Of a stretch of DNA of 17,191 nt, positions 5,570-14,171 are shown one piece after another. This DNA is from Tissierellia bacterium (GTDB taxonomy: Bacteria; Bacillota_A; Clostridia; Tissierellales; Peptoniphilaceae), in the NCBI GenBank assembly GCA_012513395.1, contig JAAZCH010000252.1:1-17191 (forward strand). Direction: 5' to 3'. The notes beneath the pieces were generated by a model, which saw only the letters and a program-made list of their open reading frames with translations, had not been told where the DNA came from and did no database searches. The first letter of the stretch is position 1, and each line of letters opens with the position of its first letter. The position numbers were made by a program, and so were the translations under genes.

Positions 5570-6796
5570 TTACTCTAGATTTGGTTTTAAATTCTTGTCT
5601 AGATTAGTTTTTGCAAACATTGCAATCATTGAAGCGACTAAAATCAAAACTGCAAAAACTGCAAATACTATTAAGAATGTAGTATGACCCATAGTCGCGC
5701 CTTCAAATATAATACCCAATGATTGGGTAAAAATTGCACTTCCAAAAAAACTTAGAGTATTTAATATCGCGCTTATCAAAGATCTTTGGTGAGGTTTTGC
5801 GTAATCCCCCAAAGTCGTGAAGGCATTTTGCATAGTAGAGCTGTTAGCGCCGCCTAGCAAAAAGGCTAATAAACCAGTTATTAAATAGTTAGAGTTCGCA
5901 GGAGTAATCCCTACGATTAACCACACTATCGATGTGAATATAGCCATCTTAATCAATGCGCTGAATCTTCCGGACTTGTCTGCGATCCTTCCTGCTATTG
6001 GGGAGAAAAATATTCCTCCAACGCTAAATAACATCATTAAAATGCTGGCATTTCTTACGCTGTAATTAAAAACTGAAATGTAATAAGTTGTGCCCCAAAG
6101 ACTCTGGAATGCTTGTCTCGCTCCGTTATAAATAAGTCCTAGCATAGAAATTGCTCCCAAGAAGAAATAAAAATATTTTTCCTTAGGGTCTTTAGTCTTT
6201 TCCACTGTTCTTTTTATTTTCGGTCTAGGTTCTTCATATAAAAAGAAGGAAGCTATGGACAAGATTAGTACTGCAATTGCAAAGGCATTATATACGGTTT
6301 TGATTTCGAAATTGGACAGAAGAATTTCAAAGGGCGTCGTAGACAATACCGAACCCAGATTTCCCACTGCCATATGAATTCCTAAATAAGTGCTATAAAC
6401 TCGAATATCGAACCAGCCTCGTATCATACTTAGGCTAGGTACATAAATTCCCGAAACGGCAAAACCAGTGATGAGTCTTCCTATCATAAGCTGGGTGTAA
6501 TTTTCCGCATGACCAAATATATATGTTCCTATCACCATAGAAACCATACAGACTTCTATTATTCGTTTGCTCCCGTATTTATCTGCTATTAACCCAAAAG
6601 GAATTTGGGTAAGCCCATATATATAAAACATGATGGATCCCAGAGTTCCCACTTGGGAAGTGGTAATTCCCATTTCTTCTATGAGATAAGGCGCTAAAAC
6701 TGCCATGGACTGTCTATGAAAATTGGTCCAAAAATATCCCATCGCAACTACTACTAAACAAAAAACCGCTCTTTTTCTATCTACAATTCTCCCCAT
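5570..6796 (-). CDS. Major facilitator superfamily transporter
   Basis: This 408-residue protein has 12 predicted membrane helices in two halves. MFS motif A is seen in the helix 2-3 loop as GLIADKYGSKR (about 68-78) and again in the second half as GRIADKSGRF. A charged cytoplasmic linker (EEPRPKIKRTVEKTKDPKEK) joins the halves at about residue 190. The first helix (YFWTNFHRQSMAVLAPYL) with its Asn, Arg and Pro resembles the organic anion or sugar-phosphate symporter branch, but the substrate cannot be assigned. The start has AGGTGAT seven bases or less upstream. As first gene before sppA and rdd, it may simply share the promoter. It is transcribed divergently from walR. Confidence 0.9.
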   Translation of the reverse strand: MGRIVDRKRAVFCLVVVAMGYFWTNFHRQSMAVLAPYLIEEMGITTSQVGTLGSIMFYIYGLTQIPFGLIADKYGSKRIIEVCMVSMVIGTYIFGHAENYTQLMIGRLITGFAVSGIYVPSLSMIRGWFDIRVYSTYLGIHMAVGNLGSVLSTTPFEILLSNFEIKTVYNAFAIAVLILSIASFFLYEEPRPKIKRTVEKTKDPKEKYFYFFLGAISMLGLIYNGARQAFQSLWGTTYYISVFNYSVRNASILMMLFSVGGIFFSPIAGRIADKSGRFSALIKMAIFTSIVWLIVGITPANSNYLITGLLAFLLGGANSSTMQNAFTTLGDYAKPHQRSLISAILNTLSFFGSAIFTQSLGIIFEGATMGHTTFLIVFAVFAVLILVASMIAMFAKTNLDKNLKPNLE

Positions 6797-6812
6797 AATA
6801 TCACCTACTTTA

Positions 6813-6841
6813 ATAATAACTCAATTTCCTCCCACCTTCAA
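6813..6841 (-). promoter_or_regulatory. Promoter for the MFS-sppA-rdd operon
   Basis: On the - strand TTGAAG (6841-6836) and TATTAT (6818-6813) are separated by exactly 17 bases, a good housekeeping-sigma promoter. Transcription would start only about 10 bases before the MFS start codon region, leaving a very short leader that still holds the AGGTGAT ribosome binding site. Confidence 0.6.
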
Positions 6842-6842
6842 G

Positions 6843-6871
6843 TTAAGTAAACTATGATTTTATGATATAAT
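6843..6871 (+). promoter_or_regulatory. Promoter for the walRKHI operon
   Basis: There is an extended -10 element (TG at 6863-6864, A, TATAAT at 6866-6871) with a weak -35 (TTAAGT, 6843-6848) at 17-base spacing. The transcript would begin near 6878 with a leader of about 57 bases. The leader starts with a small hairpin (GAGTT 6878-6882 / AACTC 6892-6896) and ends with the strong AAAGGAGGG before the walR ATG. Confidence 0.65.
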
Positions 6872-6934
6872 ACATATGAGTTGGTATTATAAACTCGAAG
6901 AACTAAGTGCTTGTTAAATTAAAGGAGGGCTCCT

Positions 6935-7639
6935 ATGGACAATAAATTAAATAATAGTATAGATATCTTAGTGGCAGATGACGAAAATGCCATTGCTGAT
7001 ATAATAAAATTTAATTTAATTAAACAAGGATACACAATCCGAATAGCCAACGACGGCGAAGAAACCTTAAAAGAAATAGAAGAACAAGCTCCGGATTTAT
7101 TGGTGTTGGATATTATGATGCCTAAGAAAAATGGATTCGAAGTTTTGGAAATTCTTAGAAAAAAATATAAATTCCCAGTGATTATACTCACTGCCAAAGA
7201 AGAAGAAAGCGACAAGATTCACGGATTAGAACTAGGGGCAGACGATTATATGGTAAAACCATTTTCCATAAACGAATTGATAGCCAGAGTAAAAGCCAAT
7301 TTGCGAAGATTGGATTTTCTAAATCCTGAAAATAAAATAGAAGAAATAAAATACGAAGATATAGAATTAGATTTAGGAAAATACGAATTAAAAAAACGCG
7401 GAGAAGCCATTGAATTGACTGTGCGTGAGTTTGAACTGTTGAAATATTTAGCCATTAGACGCGGTCAGGTCATCTCTAGGGAAGTTTTATTAAATGACGT
7501 TTGGGGTTATGAGCATTTCGGCGACATTCGAACTGTGGACGTTACGGTGAGAAGATTGAGAGAAAAGATAGAAGATGAAAGTGGAGAACCTAAGTATATC
7601 AAGACAAAGCGTGGAGTGGGATATTACTTTGGAGGTTAA
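6935..7639 (+). CDS. walR: Response regulator WalR (YycF), OmpR family
   Basis: This 234-residue protein is the DNA-binding partner of WalK in the essential cell-wall control system. The receiver domain occupies about residues 10-125, with the acidic pair Asp15-Asp16, phospho-acceptor Asp59 (LVLDIMMP), Thr86 and Lys108 (DDYMVKPF). A winged-helix domain follows (about 135-234), with TVREFELLKYL, the recognition region DIRTVDVTVRRLREKIE and the C-terminal KTKRGVGYYF wing. Overall wording is close to Bacillus WalR, with about eight extra residues at the N-terminus. The RBS AAAGGAGGG sits five bases before ATG. The identity as WalR rather than PhoP is secured by walK, walH and walI downstream. 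The walK TTG begins two bases after the stop, whose upstream GGAGG serves as its RBS, so translation is coupled. Confidence 0.94.
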   Translation: MDNKLNNSIDILVADDENAIADIIKFNLIKQGYTIRIANDGEETLKEIEEQAPDLLVLDIMMPKKNGFEVLEILRKKYKFPVIILTAKEEESDKIHGLELGADDYMVKPFSINELIARVKANLRRLDFLNPENKIEEIKYEDIELDLGKYELKKRGEAIELTVREFELLKYLAIRRGQVISREVLLNDVWGYEHFGDIRTVDVTVRRLREKIEDESGEPKYIKTKRGVGYYFGG

Positions 7640-7641
7640 TA

Positions 7642-9438
7642 TTGTTTAAAAGCATTAGATCCAGATTCATCGCCATTTATTTCATTTTAGTATTGGTGGC
7701 GATGATGATAGTAGGACTATTTATAGTCAGCAGATTAGAAAACACACAATTAGCAAGCATGGAGGAGGATATGAAACGTACTGCTTCCACCATGCTTTCT
7801 TCTTCTGAAAAATTTTCAACTGTAAACTGGTCCGAAGAACAATTTGAGATCCAAAGAATCTTAGACGAATGGAAAGTAAATTCCAATTACCAAATCTATG
7901 CCATTTACGGCGAAGAAGCTCCGGAGATAGTGGCATCGGTTAATGTAAATGCTGCCGTAGTAGGCAGATCCGCTTTAAGCTATAAGGGGTTAAGTCCCGA
8001 GATGATTTTGATTTCCTTTGGAGGAGATATCGAAGAGCGAACCATTTCTTCACAAGGAGATATTTTAAGCGAAATGCATATCACCTATCCCATTTTGGAC
8101 TACGAGGGAGAAATTAACGGCATTTTTTATATGATAGGAAATTTGGATAGTCTAAACACACTGCTGATGGACTCCCAAAGAATACTTTTAAACGCAGGAC
8201 TCTTAGCTCTTTTGGTAGCTATAGCCCTGGGTCTTTTACTGTCATCATCTATTACAGGACCTATTATGGATTTAACTAGAAAAGTAAAAGTAGTAGCCCA
8301 AGGAGATTATTCCCAAAAAGTAGACGTAAAAAGTGACGACGAAATAGGACAGCTTTCATCTATGTTTAACTTTTTTACAGACGAGCTCCAAGAGACCATC
8401 TCCAATATGGAGATAGAAAGAGCCAAGCTAAATACCATTTTCGATTACATGGCAGAGGGAGTACTGGCTTTAAATTCTCAAAACGATTTAATCCATGCCA
8501 ATCAAGTAGCGAAAGAAATTCTCCATCTTCCCAAGGGAGATATTTCCAATAACAAAATCAATCTAGGGAAATTGAATATATTTGATATAGACTATAAGGA
8601 CAAGTCAACCCTAGAAGGCGTAGCTTTCGCCACTATAGATGACAGACATTATAATTTAATCTACGGACCTTACTTGGACGATTTAGGAATCGCATCAGGT
8701 TTGATAATAGTATTTCAAGATATTTCCAAGGAGCATAGACTAGACGAAATGCGAAAGGACTTCGTGGCCAATGTATCCCACGAGCTTAAAACGCCATTGA
8801 CGACTATAAAAACCTATACCGAAACTCTACTGGAAAACGAAATGGATAGAGACACGAACCAAAGATTTTTAGGAATAATAAATAAGGAAACCAATAGAAT
8901 GACCAGACTAGTACAAGACTTGCTAGAGCTGTCTAATATAGACAATAAATCCTCTTTGAAGAACTTGGAAAGTATTCATCTAGTTGGATTTATAAATAAT
9001 TGCATCAGAAGCTTGGAGGTTATGAGAGAAGAAAAGAATATAAAACTATCCTTTAAAAATATAAACAAGGATTTAGAAATAGTAAATCATAGAGATTCCT
9101 TGGAGAAAATTTTTATCAATATCTTATCCAATGCGTATAAATACTCAGATGAAAACGGACGGGTAGTGATAGAAGTCATGGACTTCAAAGACAGTTTTTC
9201 CTTATCCATAAAAGACGAAGGAATGGGAATACCCTATGCTGACCAAAGACACGTATTCGAAAGATTTTATCGCGTGGAAAAGGGCCGAAGTAGAAAAGCT
9301 GGAGGAACTGGACTTGGACTTTCCATAGCCAAGGAACTAGTGGAAAAACTAAAGGGCACAATCCTCATTAAATCCAGACCCAATTACGGTACCGAAGTGG
9401 TATTAACCTTTCCCAAGATAGTAGAGGAAACGCCATGA
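7642..9438 (+). CDS. walK: Sensor histidine kinase WalK (YycG)
   Basis: This 598-residue membrane kinase phosphorylates WalR. The start is TTG at 7642, six bases after the GGAGG inside the end of walR; no ATG is placed as well. Order of domains: helix 1 (about 9-30), extracellular sensor (about 31-180), helix 2 (about 181-202), HAMP (about 203-255), a PAS-type domain (about 263-360), the dimerisation/phospho-acceptor region with His380 in FVANVSHELKTPL, and the ATPase domain with the N box (ILSNAYKYS, about 494-502), the G1 box DEGMGIP (525-531), the F box (FERFYRVE) and the G2 box GGTGLGLS (554-561). The length and layout match WalK of other Firmicutes. It overlaps walH by four bases (ATGA). 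The extracellular domain is presumably the part acted on by WalH and WalI. Confidence 0.95.
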   Translation: MFKSIRSRFIAIYFILVLVAMMIVGLFIVSRLENTQLASMEEDMKRTASTMLSSSEKFSTVNWSEEQFEIQRILDEWKVNSNYQIYAIYGEEAPEIVASVNVNAAVVGRSALSYKGLSPEMILISFGGDIEERTISSQGDILSEMHITYPILDYEGEINGIFYMIGNLDSLNTLLMDSQRILLNAGLLALLVAIALGLLLSSSITGPIMDLTRKVKVVAQGDYSQKVDVKSDDEIGQLSSMFNFFTDELQETISNMEIERAKLNTIFDYMAEGVLALNSQNDLIHANQVAKEILHLPKGDISNNKINLGKLNIFDIDYKDKSTLEGVAFATIDDRHYNLIYGPYLDDLGIASGLIIVFQDISKEHRLDEMRKDFVANVSHELKTPLTTIKTYTETLLENEMDRDTNQRFLGIINKETNRMTRLVQDLLELSNIDNKSSLKNLESIHLVGFINNCIRSLEVMREEKNIKLSFKNINKDLEIVNHRDSLEKIFINILSNAYKYSDENGRVVIEVMDFKDSFSLSIKDEGMGIPYADQRHVFERFYRVEKGRSRKAGGTGLGLSIAKELVEKLKGTILIKSRPNYGTEVVLTFPKIVEETP

Positions 9439-10817
9439 AAGAATTCTTGAAGACACTTGGAATAGTATTTCTTAGTATTTCCAGCGTATTTTTAATTCTT
9501 TTGAACTTCGGTGTAAAACCTGAAAATATTTTCGTGGAAAAAACTAAGCCTAGTGGCTCTTTGATATTTGATTCCAGTGTAATTATGGCGGATGCGGTAA
9601 TGCCTGAATACATCGGGGTCAACTTCCAGGGAGGAAAACACACAGTAATCAACAATCCTAGAGACTCAGGGGTGTGGGCAGACTCCATCGAATTGTTAAA
9701 ATCTATTTTTGAAGAAAAGGGAAAGATAATCAGAAGTAGAGAAATCATAACTATGGATATTTATAAAAACTTTTTAAATCAAGAATCCATAGTCTTGTTT
9801 TTCAACGAAGACATTACTCCATTGACCTTGTTAAATTCACTGGGCGTGGAAGAACCCAAGGATGTAGTGGAAGATTACGAAGATATAAAATTTATTTACA
9901 TTTCACTGATAAAAAACTTTATCGTAATAGGAGAAAAAACCGAGTTAAATTTACTCACCCTAGACCACCTGGAAGGGGAAGACTTGAAAAAGAAAATAGA
10001 CAATCTCTTCATCAGTGGGTACAACCCCTACGTATTGGGAGAAGAAATTTTGGGTTTTAATAATCCCAATTACTTTCCGAAGATATCTCAGCACAAAGTG
10101 GAAATCGTAAGGTTTGAAAATATACTCAAGACCTTAGACGATCATAATATTGAAAATATAGTTTATAGCTTTTTTGGAAAAGAAGTAAATTACATTCGAG
10201 AGATTAAAGAAGAAGGTAGCCAAACCATTTACGTAGACGGATCTAGACTGTTAAAAATTAGCGAGAAGGGATTGATATCCTATTACGATCCGGAACAACC
10301 CCCTAGCAAGGACAGGAATTTGTATATATCTTTGGAAAATGCTTTGGCATTTATATCCAACAATTTGGGCTATGACGGATCCCTTTATCTAAAAGAAATT
10401 CGCCCCATAGAAATCCAAGAGAACCAAGGCTTTAAAATGACCTTTGGGAAAAATTCTAAAGGCTACAAGGTAGAACTACTAGATGACGACATAGTAGACT
10501 ATATTGAAATTGACGTCTTTAACGAACACGTAAGAAGATTCTCCCAATTCTTCAGAGGAGAAGTTCCAGGATCTGTTAGCTATTTTGAAATAGACCAGAC
10601 CCAAGAGCTGAGACCTTTGATTGCGGTGAATTTAAACTATATTAACGATAGACTATTTGAAAACCCCGAAGAATACATTACCTACGAAGAAGTCCTTAGC
10701 AAAATAAGACGAGCTTATGTAGTCTATACTGACTTAGGAGAAGACGAAAATTTGGGACTAGCTTGGAAGGTAGAAATTGATGAAGAAGTATTTTATTTTG
10801 AAATCCAAACCAATTAA
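9435..10817 (+). CDS. walH: WalK auxiliary membrane protein WalH (YycH)
   Basis: This 460-residue protein has one N-terminal membrane anchor (about residues 6-24) and a large extracellular part, as expected for YycH, which with YycI forms a membrane complex that tunes WalK activity. The assignment rests on position (directly after walK, overlapping it by ATGA, before walI), length and topology, and on the family-like succession of beta-strand-rich segments: the PSGSLIFDSSVIMADAVMPE region, the late segment NPEEYITYEEVLSKIRRAYVVY, and a C-terminal WKVEIDEEVFYFEIQ resembling the YycI/YycH fold. YycH proteins diverge strongly, so residue-level matches are weak. The RBS is the GAGGAAA in the end of walK. 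Confidence 0.82.
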   Translation: MKEFLKTLGIVFLSISSVFLILLNFGVKPENIFVEKTKPSGSLIFDSSVIMADAVMPEYIGVNFQGGKHTVINNPRDSGVWADSIELLKSIFEEKGKIIRSREIITMDIYKNFLNQESIVLFFNEDITPLTLLNSLGVEEPKDVVEDYEDIKFIYISLIKNFIVIGEKTELNLLTLDHLEGEDLKKKIDNLFISGYNPYVLGEEILGFNNPNYFPKISQHKVEIVRFENILKTLDDHNIENIVYSFFGKEVNYIREIKEEGSQTIYVDGSRLLKISEKGLISYYDPEQPPSKDRNLYISLENALAFISNNLGYDGSLYLKEIRPIEIQENQGFKMTFGKNSKGYKVELLDDDIVDYIEIDVFNEHVRRFSQFFRGEVPGSVSYFEIDQTQELRPLIAVNLNYINDRLFENPEEYITYEEVLSKIRRAYVVYTDLGEDENLGLAWKVEIDEEVFYFEIQTN

Positions 10818-10837
10818 TTATAACGAGGAGGGATATT

Positions 10838-11674
10838 TTGGATTGGTCCAAGACTAAGACGAGACTGATAATTATACTTTTAATATTGAATATCTCTCTA
10901 GGAGCTTTGTTTTTTTTAAATAAATCTAATCGAAGCTTGTATTTTGCGTCCAAAGAAACTTTGGACGAAGTAAAAATAAGACTAAATAAATATGGGATTG
11001 GCCTAGAAGCAGAAATCCCCAAATCTCCAGATAGCATAAAACCATTAATAGTAAAATACGAAGAAGAATCCCCAGAAGAAATCAATCTTAAATTTTTTGA
11101 TGGAATGGGAAAAATTCAAGCAGATGCAGATATTTCTAAAATCACCAAAGACGAAGAAGAAATTACGATAATTAATAATAGAAGACTTTTGTATGAAAAT
11201 ACTTCCCAAGAGGAAGGGGAAGAAACCTTTGACTATGAAACTGTGGCGAGACAGTTTATCTCTGACAAAGGATTTGACTCTGAAGATTTGTTTTTGGTAA
11301 AAATTTTAGACCATGGAGATTCCAAAACCTTCGAATTTACGAGGAAATATGAAAAGAAATTAGTAGAGACCTCCTACACCAGAGTGAACGTGGCTAGGGG
11401 AATGGTAGTCACTATGGATAGACTTTGGATAGAAGTAATCGAAGAAGATATGCGAAATATAGAAATCGAACCAGCTTACAAAGCTCTATTTAGTTTATTA
11501 GACAAGGAAGAATATATAGGAGATACTATAAATTCCATAGAATTATGCTATTATTTTAATCCAGAAGAGCAAGGAATCCTAGAAGACAATACGAGAGCAG
11601 AACGAGGAAGAGCCATACCAGGATGGAGAATAGGGTTCAAAAGCGGCGAAGCGCTCATTGTGGATAACTATTAA
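10838..11674 (+). CDS. walI: WalK auxiliary membrane protein WalI (YycI)
   Basis: This 278-residue protein starts at TTG 10838, with GAGGAGGG upstream. The opening M-D-W-S-K-T-K-T followed by a single helix (about 9-27) is a hallmark of YycI proteins and supports the TTG start. The remaining part is extracytoplasmic and contains the DYETVARQFISDKGF segment and the closing IPGWRIGFKSGEALIVDNY, matching the conserved C-terminal strand region of the YycH/YycI fold. The gene follows walH after 20 bases. It is the last gene of the operon; the metallo-beta-lactamase gene walJ, usually next in Bacillus and relatives, is absent. Confidence 0.88.
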   Translation: MDWSKTKTRLIIILLILNISLGALFFLNKSNRSLYFASKETLDEVKIRLNKYGIGLEAEIPKSPDSIKPLIVKYEEESPEEINLKFFDGMGKIQADADISKITKDEEEITIINNRRLLYENTSQEEGEETFDYETVARQFISDKGFDSEDLFLVKILDHGDSKTFEFTRKYEKKLVETSYTRVNVARGMVVTMDRLWIEVIEEDMRNIEIEPAYKALFSLLDKEEYIGDTINSIELCYYFNPEEQGILEDNTRAERGRAIPGWRIGFKSGEALIVDNY

Positions 11675-11693
11675 TTTCTGTGGAGAACTTTTT

Positions 11694-11716
11694 TGTCAAC
11701 TGTTAGTTGATTTTTC
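11694..11716 (+). terminator. Weak intrinsic terminator after walI
   Basis: The short stem TCAACT (11696-11701) / AGTTGA (11705-11710) with a three-base loop is followed by TTTTTCTC (11711-11718). It lies about 20 bases after the walI stop. The stem is only six base pairs of mostly A-T, so efficiency is probably partial. Confidence 0.5.
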
Positions 11717-11741
11717 TCGAGATAATTCAAATTCCCCTCCA

Positions 11742-11770
11742 TTGGAATATTTTTCCTTCAACTATAAAAT
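11742..11770 (+). promoter_or_regulatory. Promoter of the XRE-TPR regulator
   Basis: TTGGAA (11742-11747) and TAAAAT (11765-11770) are 17 bases apart; the overlapping TATAAA (11763-11768) is an alternative -10. The predicted start site is around 11775-11777, where an in-frame ATG happens to stand. Confidence 0.55.
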
Positions 11771-11794
11771 GTAATTATGAAAGGAAGGGATTTT

Positions 11795-12823
11795 ATGAAT
11801 TTACAAATTGGAGAACAAATAAAAAATGGAAGAATTAAAAGAGGCTGGACACAGCAAGAATTAGCGCTTTCTATAGGAGTGACTACTCAAGCAGTGAGCA
11901 AATGGGAGACAGGAAGCTCATATCCAGATATAACCTTGCTACCTATAATCGCTAGAAGCCTAAACGTCTCCATAGACCAACTAATGGACTTCAATCCTGA
12001 CTTGCCAGAAAAAGAGGTAAAAAAGATTGTGGAAAAGGCTGTGGATAACTATGTGGAAAAGGGCTTTGAAATAGGCTATGACTATGTTAAGAGTATATTA
12101 AATTTACATCCAAATAGCATAGCTTTAAAATTTTATTTGGGAAGTTTGTTCCAAGGATTTATGTTGGATGAAAAATTATTAAAAAAAGAAAAGATACAAG
12201 AATTGTATTTGGAAAGCGCAAAACTATACGAAGAAGTTTTGGCAAGTGGACTTAAAGAGTTTGAATATAAGACTAGAATAATTTTAGTTGGAAGCTATAT
12301 GATGTTAGGGGAATTTGATAAGGCAGAAAAAATGATCGGTGCTTTGCCAGATGATTCTCAAGATAAAGAATTTCTATACGGAAATCTATATACAATAACG
12401 GGAGAAAAAGATAAAGCTAGAGAAATTCACTTAAAAAATTTAAAGCATATAGGAAACAAATTAATACAAATTATGCAAGTATTAGCGATGATTGATGTGG
12501 AAGAAGACAATATTGACAAAGCTTTAGAACAAATTAAAAAGGCAGTAACCATTTCTGAAATTTTAGACTTTGGCAAACACTCTGCATTGCAAATATATAT
12601 AAAAACCCTTATAGAAAAAGGAGACTACGATACAGCGGTTCAAGAATTTGAAAAATTGGTGGAGCTTATTGACAATATCGAAAAAGAAACTGCTCCAGAA
12701 GAAAATGCCACATATATAAAATCTCTACTTTCTAAAAGTGTATTGTTAGATAAAGATTTAGACAAGATAAGAGAATATGAAAAAGTAAAACTAGGAGAGA
12801 TAAAACTCAGAAATTACTTATAA
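11795..12823 (+). CDS. XRE-family transcriptional regulator with TPR-like C-terminal domain
   Basis: This 342-residue protein starts at ATG 11795, which has GGAAGGG (11783-11789) five bases upstream. An in-frame ATG at 11777 would add six residues (MKGRDF). The N-terminal helix-turn-helix (about 3-62) is typical: IGEQIKNGRIKRGWTQQELA, then VTTQAVSKWETGSSYPDI and a closing LARSLNVSIDQLM-like segment. The remainder is entirely helical, with paired helices characteristic of tetratricopeptide-like repeats (for example AKLYEEVLASG, FDKAEKMIGALP, DKAREIHLKNL, DNIDKALEQIKKAV, DYDTAVQEFEKLVEL). Such repeats usually bind a peptide or protein partner, as in peptide-responsive regulators. No ligand gene is obvious. 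It lies between the wal operon and the lipoprotein genes and may control the latter. Confidence 0.88.
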   Translation: MNLQIGEQIKNGRIKRGWTQQELALSIGVTTQAVSKWETGSSYPDITLLPIIARSLNVSIDQLMDFNPDLPEKEVKKIVEKAVDNYVEKGFEIGYDYVKSILNLHPNSIALKFYLGSLFQGFMLDEKLLKKEKIQELYLESAKLYEEVLASGLKEFEYKTRIILVGSYMMLGEFDKAEKMIGALPDDSQDKEFLYGNLYTITGEKDKAREIHLKNLKHIGNKLIQIMQVLAMIDVEEDNIDKALEQIKKAVTISEILDFGKHSALQIYIKTLIEKGDYDTAVQEFEKLVELIDNIEKETAPEENATYIKSLLSKSVLLDKDLDKIREYEKVKLGEIKLRNYL

Positions 12824-12864
12824 AAACATATTAATAAATTTGTAAACACTTATTATTTTCTTTG

Positions 12865-12873
12865 TGATAGAAT
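12865..12873 (+). promoter_or_regulatory. Extended -10 promoter of the CapA-type gene
   Basis: TG (12865-12866), A, TAGAAT (12868-12873) form an extended -10 without a good -35. The transcript would start near 12880, with a 20-base leader carrying AAAGGATAGG before the ATG at 12900. No terminator is visible after the XRE gene, so readthrough is also possible. Confidence 0.45.
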
Positions 12874-12899
12874 TTAAACTAAAAGGATAGGTATTTACA

Positions 12900-14120
12900 A
12901 TGAAAAAAATTAAAACGATCCTACTTTTACTTTTGGTAATTATGACATTTGTCTCTTGTAATACTAATGAGACGAAATCTCCAGAGGAAATAAATACAGC
13001 AAAAGATATATCAGAAGTAGAAAAGACAGAGACAGAACCTGAACTTAGAATCGAAACAATTAGGATAAAAGCCTTCGGGGACACCATGTTTCATATGCCC
13101 CAAGTTCGATATGCAAAAAATCCAGACGGTACATATAATTTTTCAGAATCATTTTCAGAAGTAACAGAATTTATAAAAGATTCTGACCTGAGCGTTGCCA
13201 ACTTCGAATCCACCACGAATCCTAACAGAGAATATCACGGATTTCCCATGTTTAATTCACCGCCTGCAGTTTTTTATTATTTAAAAGCTGCAGGTTTTGA
13301 CGTTTTTTCCACCATGAACAATCACACCCTAGACACAGGGGTAGAAGGAATCGAGACGACCCTAGACGCCATTTCAGCAGCCAGTTTAAAATCCTTCGGC
13401 ACCAGCAAAGTGGGTGAGAAAAAGTACGAAATATTCGAAACCAAGGACACAAAAATCGGTCTATTGGGATATTCTGAATCCTTAAATGGATTGGATTCCA
13501 GATTGGATACAGATGAAAAGAAAACCATGGTCAATCGTCTAGTGGAAGAAAATATAAAATCCGACATAGAAGAATTAAAAGGACTAAATTGCGATATCAT
13601 CTTAATATATCCCCACTGGGGCGCAGAATACCAATCCCAAATGACCACAGCCCAAAGGGATCTGGCACACAAAATGTTGGAATGGGGTGCAGATATAATC
13701 ATAGGAAATCATCCCCATGTGGTGCAGCCTAGTGAATACTATGTGACCAGTGATGGAAGAAAGTGTTTCATAGCATACTCATGTGGGAATTTTCTCTCCA
13801 ACCAAAGAAAAGAAACTATGGATTCAGAAGATACCTTGGAAATACCAAATAGCCAGCGCTGTGAACAAAATATCGCCTACGAAATAATAATCGAGAAGAA
13901 TTTTAGCGAAAATAAATCGACTATTAAGGACGTAATTTACCATCCCATGTGGGTAGGACTTCGAGAGGGAGAAAAACGCAGGGTAGTAAAATCCCATCTA
14001 TGTACAGAGTTTTTGGAAGGTGGAGAAAAATATGGCGAAGTCGATGACTACACCCTAAGCAGAATACGAGACGCCTACGAAAGTACACTAGAGACTACGA
14101 AGCCATTAAACATAAAGTAA
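12900..14120 (+). CDS. CapA-type metallophosphatase-like lipoprotein
   Basis: This 406-residue protein begins with a lipoprotein signal peptide (basic MKKIK, hydrophobic core, lipobox FVSC with Cys20), so it is anchored to the outer face of the membrane, followed by an acidic linker to about residue 50. The rest is a CapA/PgsA domain of the calcineurin-like metallophosphatase fold. Visible metal or active-site motifs in order: AFGDTMF with Asp61, ANFEST with Asn101 and Glu103, MNNHTLDTG with Asn141-His142, PHWGAEY with His239 and Glu243, GNHPHVVQP with Asn270, His271 and His273, and SCGNF near 294-298. The founding members take part in poly-gamma-glutamate capsule synthesis, but no capB/capC genes lie nearby and most members have unproven substrates. 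An envelope polymer or phosphoester role is the most that can be inferred. Confidence 0.9.
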   Translation: MKKIKTILLLLLVIMTFVSCNTNETKSPEEINTAKDISEVEKTETEPELRIETIRIKAFGDTMFHMPQVRYAKNPDGTYNFSESFSEVTEFIKDSDLSVANFESTTNPNREYHGFPMFNSPPAVFYYLKAAGFDVFSTMNNHTLDTGVEGIETTLDAISAASLKSFGTSKVGEKKYEIFETKDTKIGLLGYSESLNGLDSRLDTDEKKTMVNRLVEENIKSDIEELKGLNCDIILIYPHWGAEYQSQMTTAQRDLAHKMLEWGADIIIGNHPHVVQPSEYYVTSDGRKCFIAYSCGNFLSNQRKETMDSEDTLEIPNSQRCEQNIAYEIIIEKNFSENKSTIKDVIYHPMWVGLREGEKRRVVKSHLCTEFLEGGEKYGEVDDYTLSRIRDAYESTLETTKPLNIK

Positions 14121-14156
14121 AACGTAACTAATTTGATACTAAATTACACTATTAAT

Positions 14157-14171
14157 TGATATAATAAAATC
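14157..14171 (+). promoter_or_regulatory. Extended -10 promoter giving a predicted leaderless lipoprotein mRNA
   Basis: TG (14157-14158), A, TATAAT (14160-14165), six bases (AAAATC), then ATG at 14172. This is the same arrangement, with the same spacing, as in front of the MATE gene. No Shine-Dalgarno sequence is present. The TGA in the element is an in-frame stop, so no upstream start is possible. Confidence 0.55.

Noticed and set aside
6922..6934. Inverted repeat AGGAG-GG-CTCCT over the walR ribosome binding site
   Set aside because: A two-base loop cannot fold as an RNA hairpin; probably a chance result of a strong SD followed by CTCCT.
9368..9748. Antisense frame of 126 codons opposite walK/walH
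   Set aside because: It lies wholly opposite two well-supported genes and shows no RBS or recognisable motif; long antisense frames arise from the codon use of these genes (similar case at 10696-11085 and 13322-13702).
12841..12860. Possible WalR box upstream of the CapA-type gene (TGTAAA at 12841)
   Set aside because: The second half-site after five bases is missing; other TGTAA hits (for example 11771) also lack a partner.
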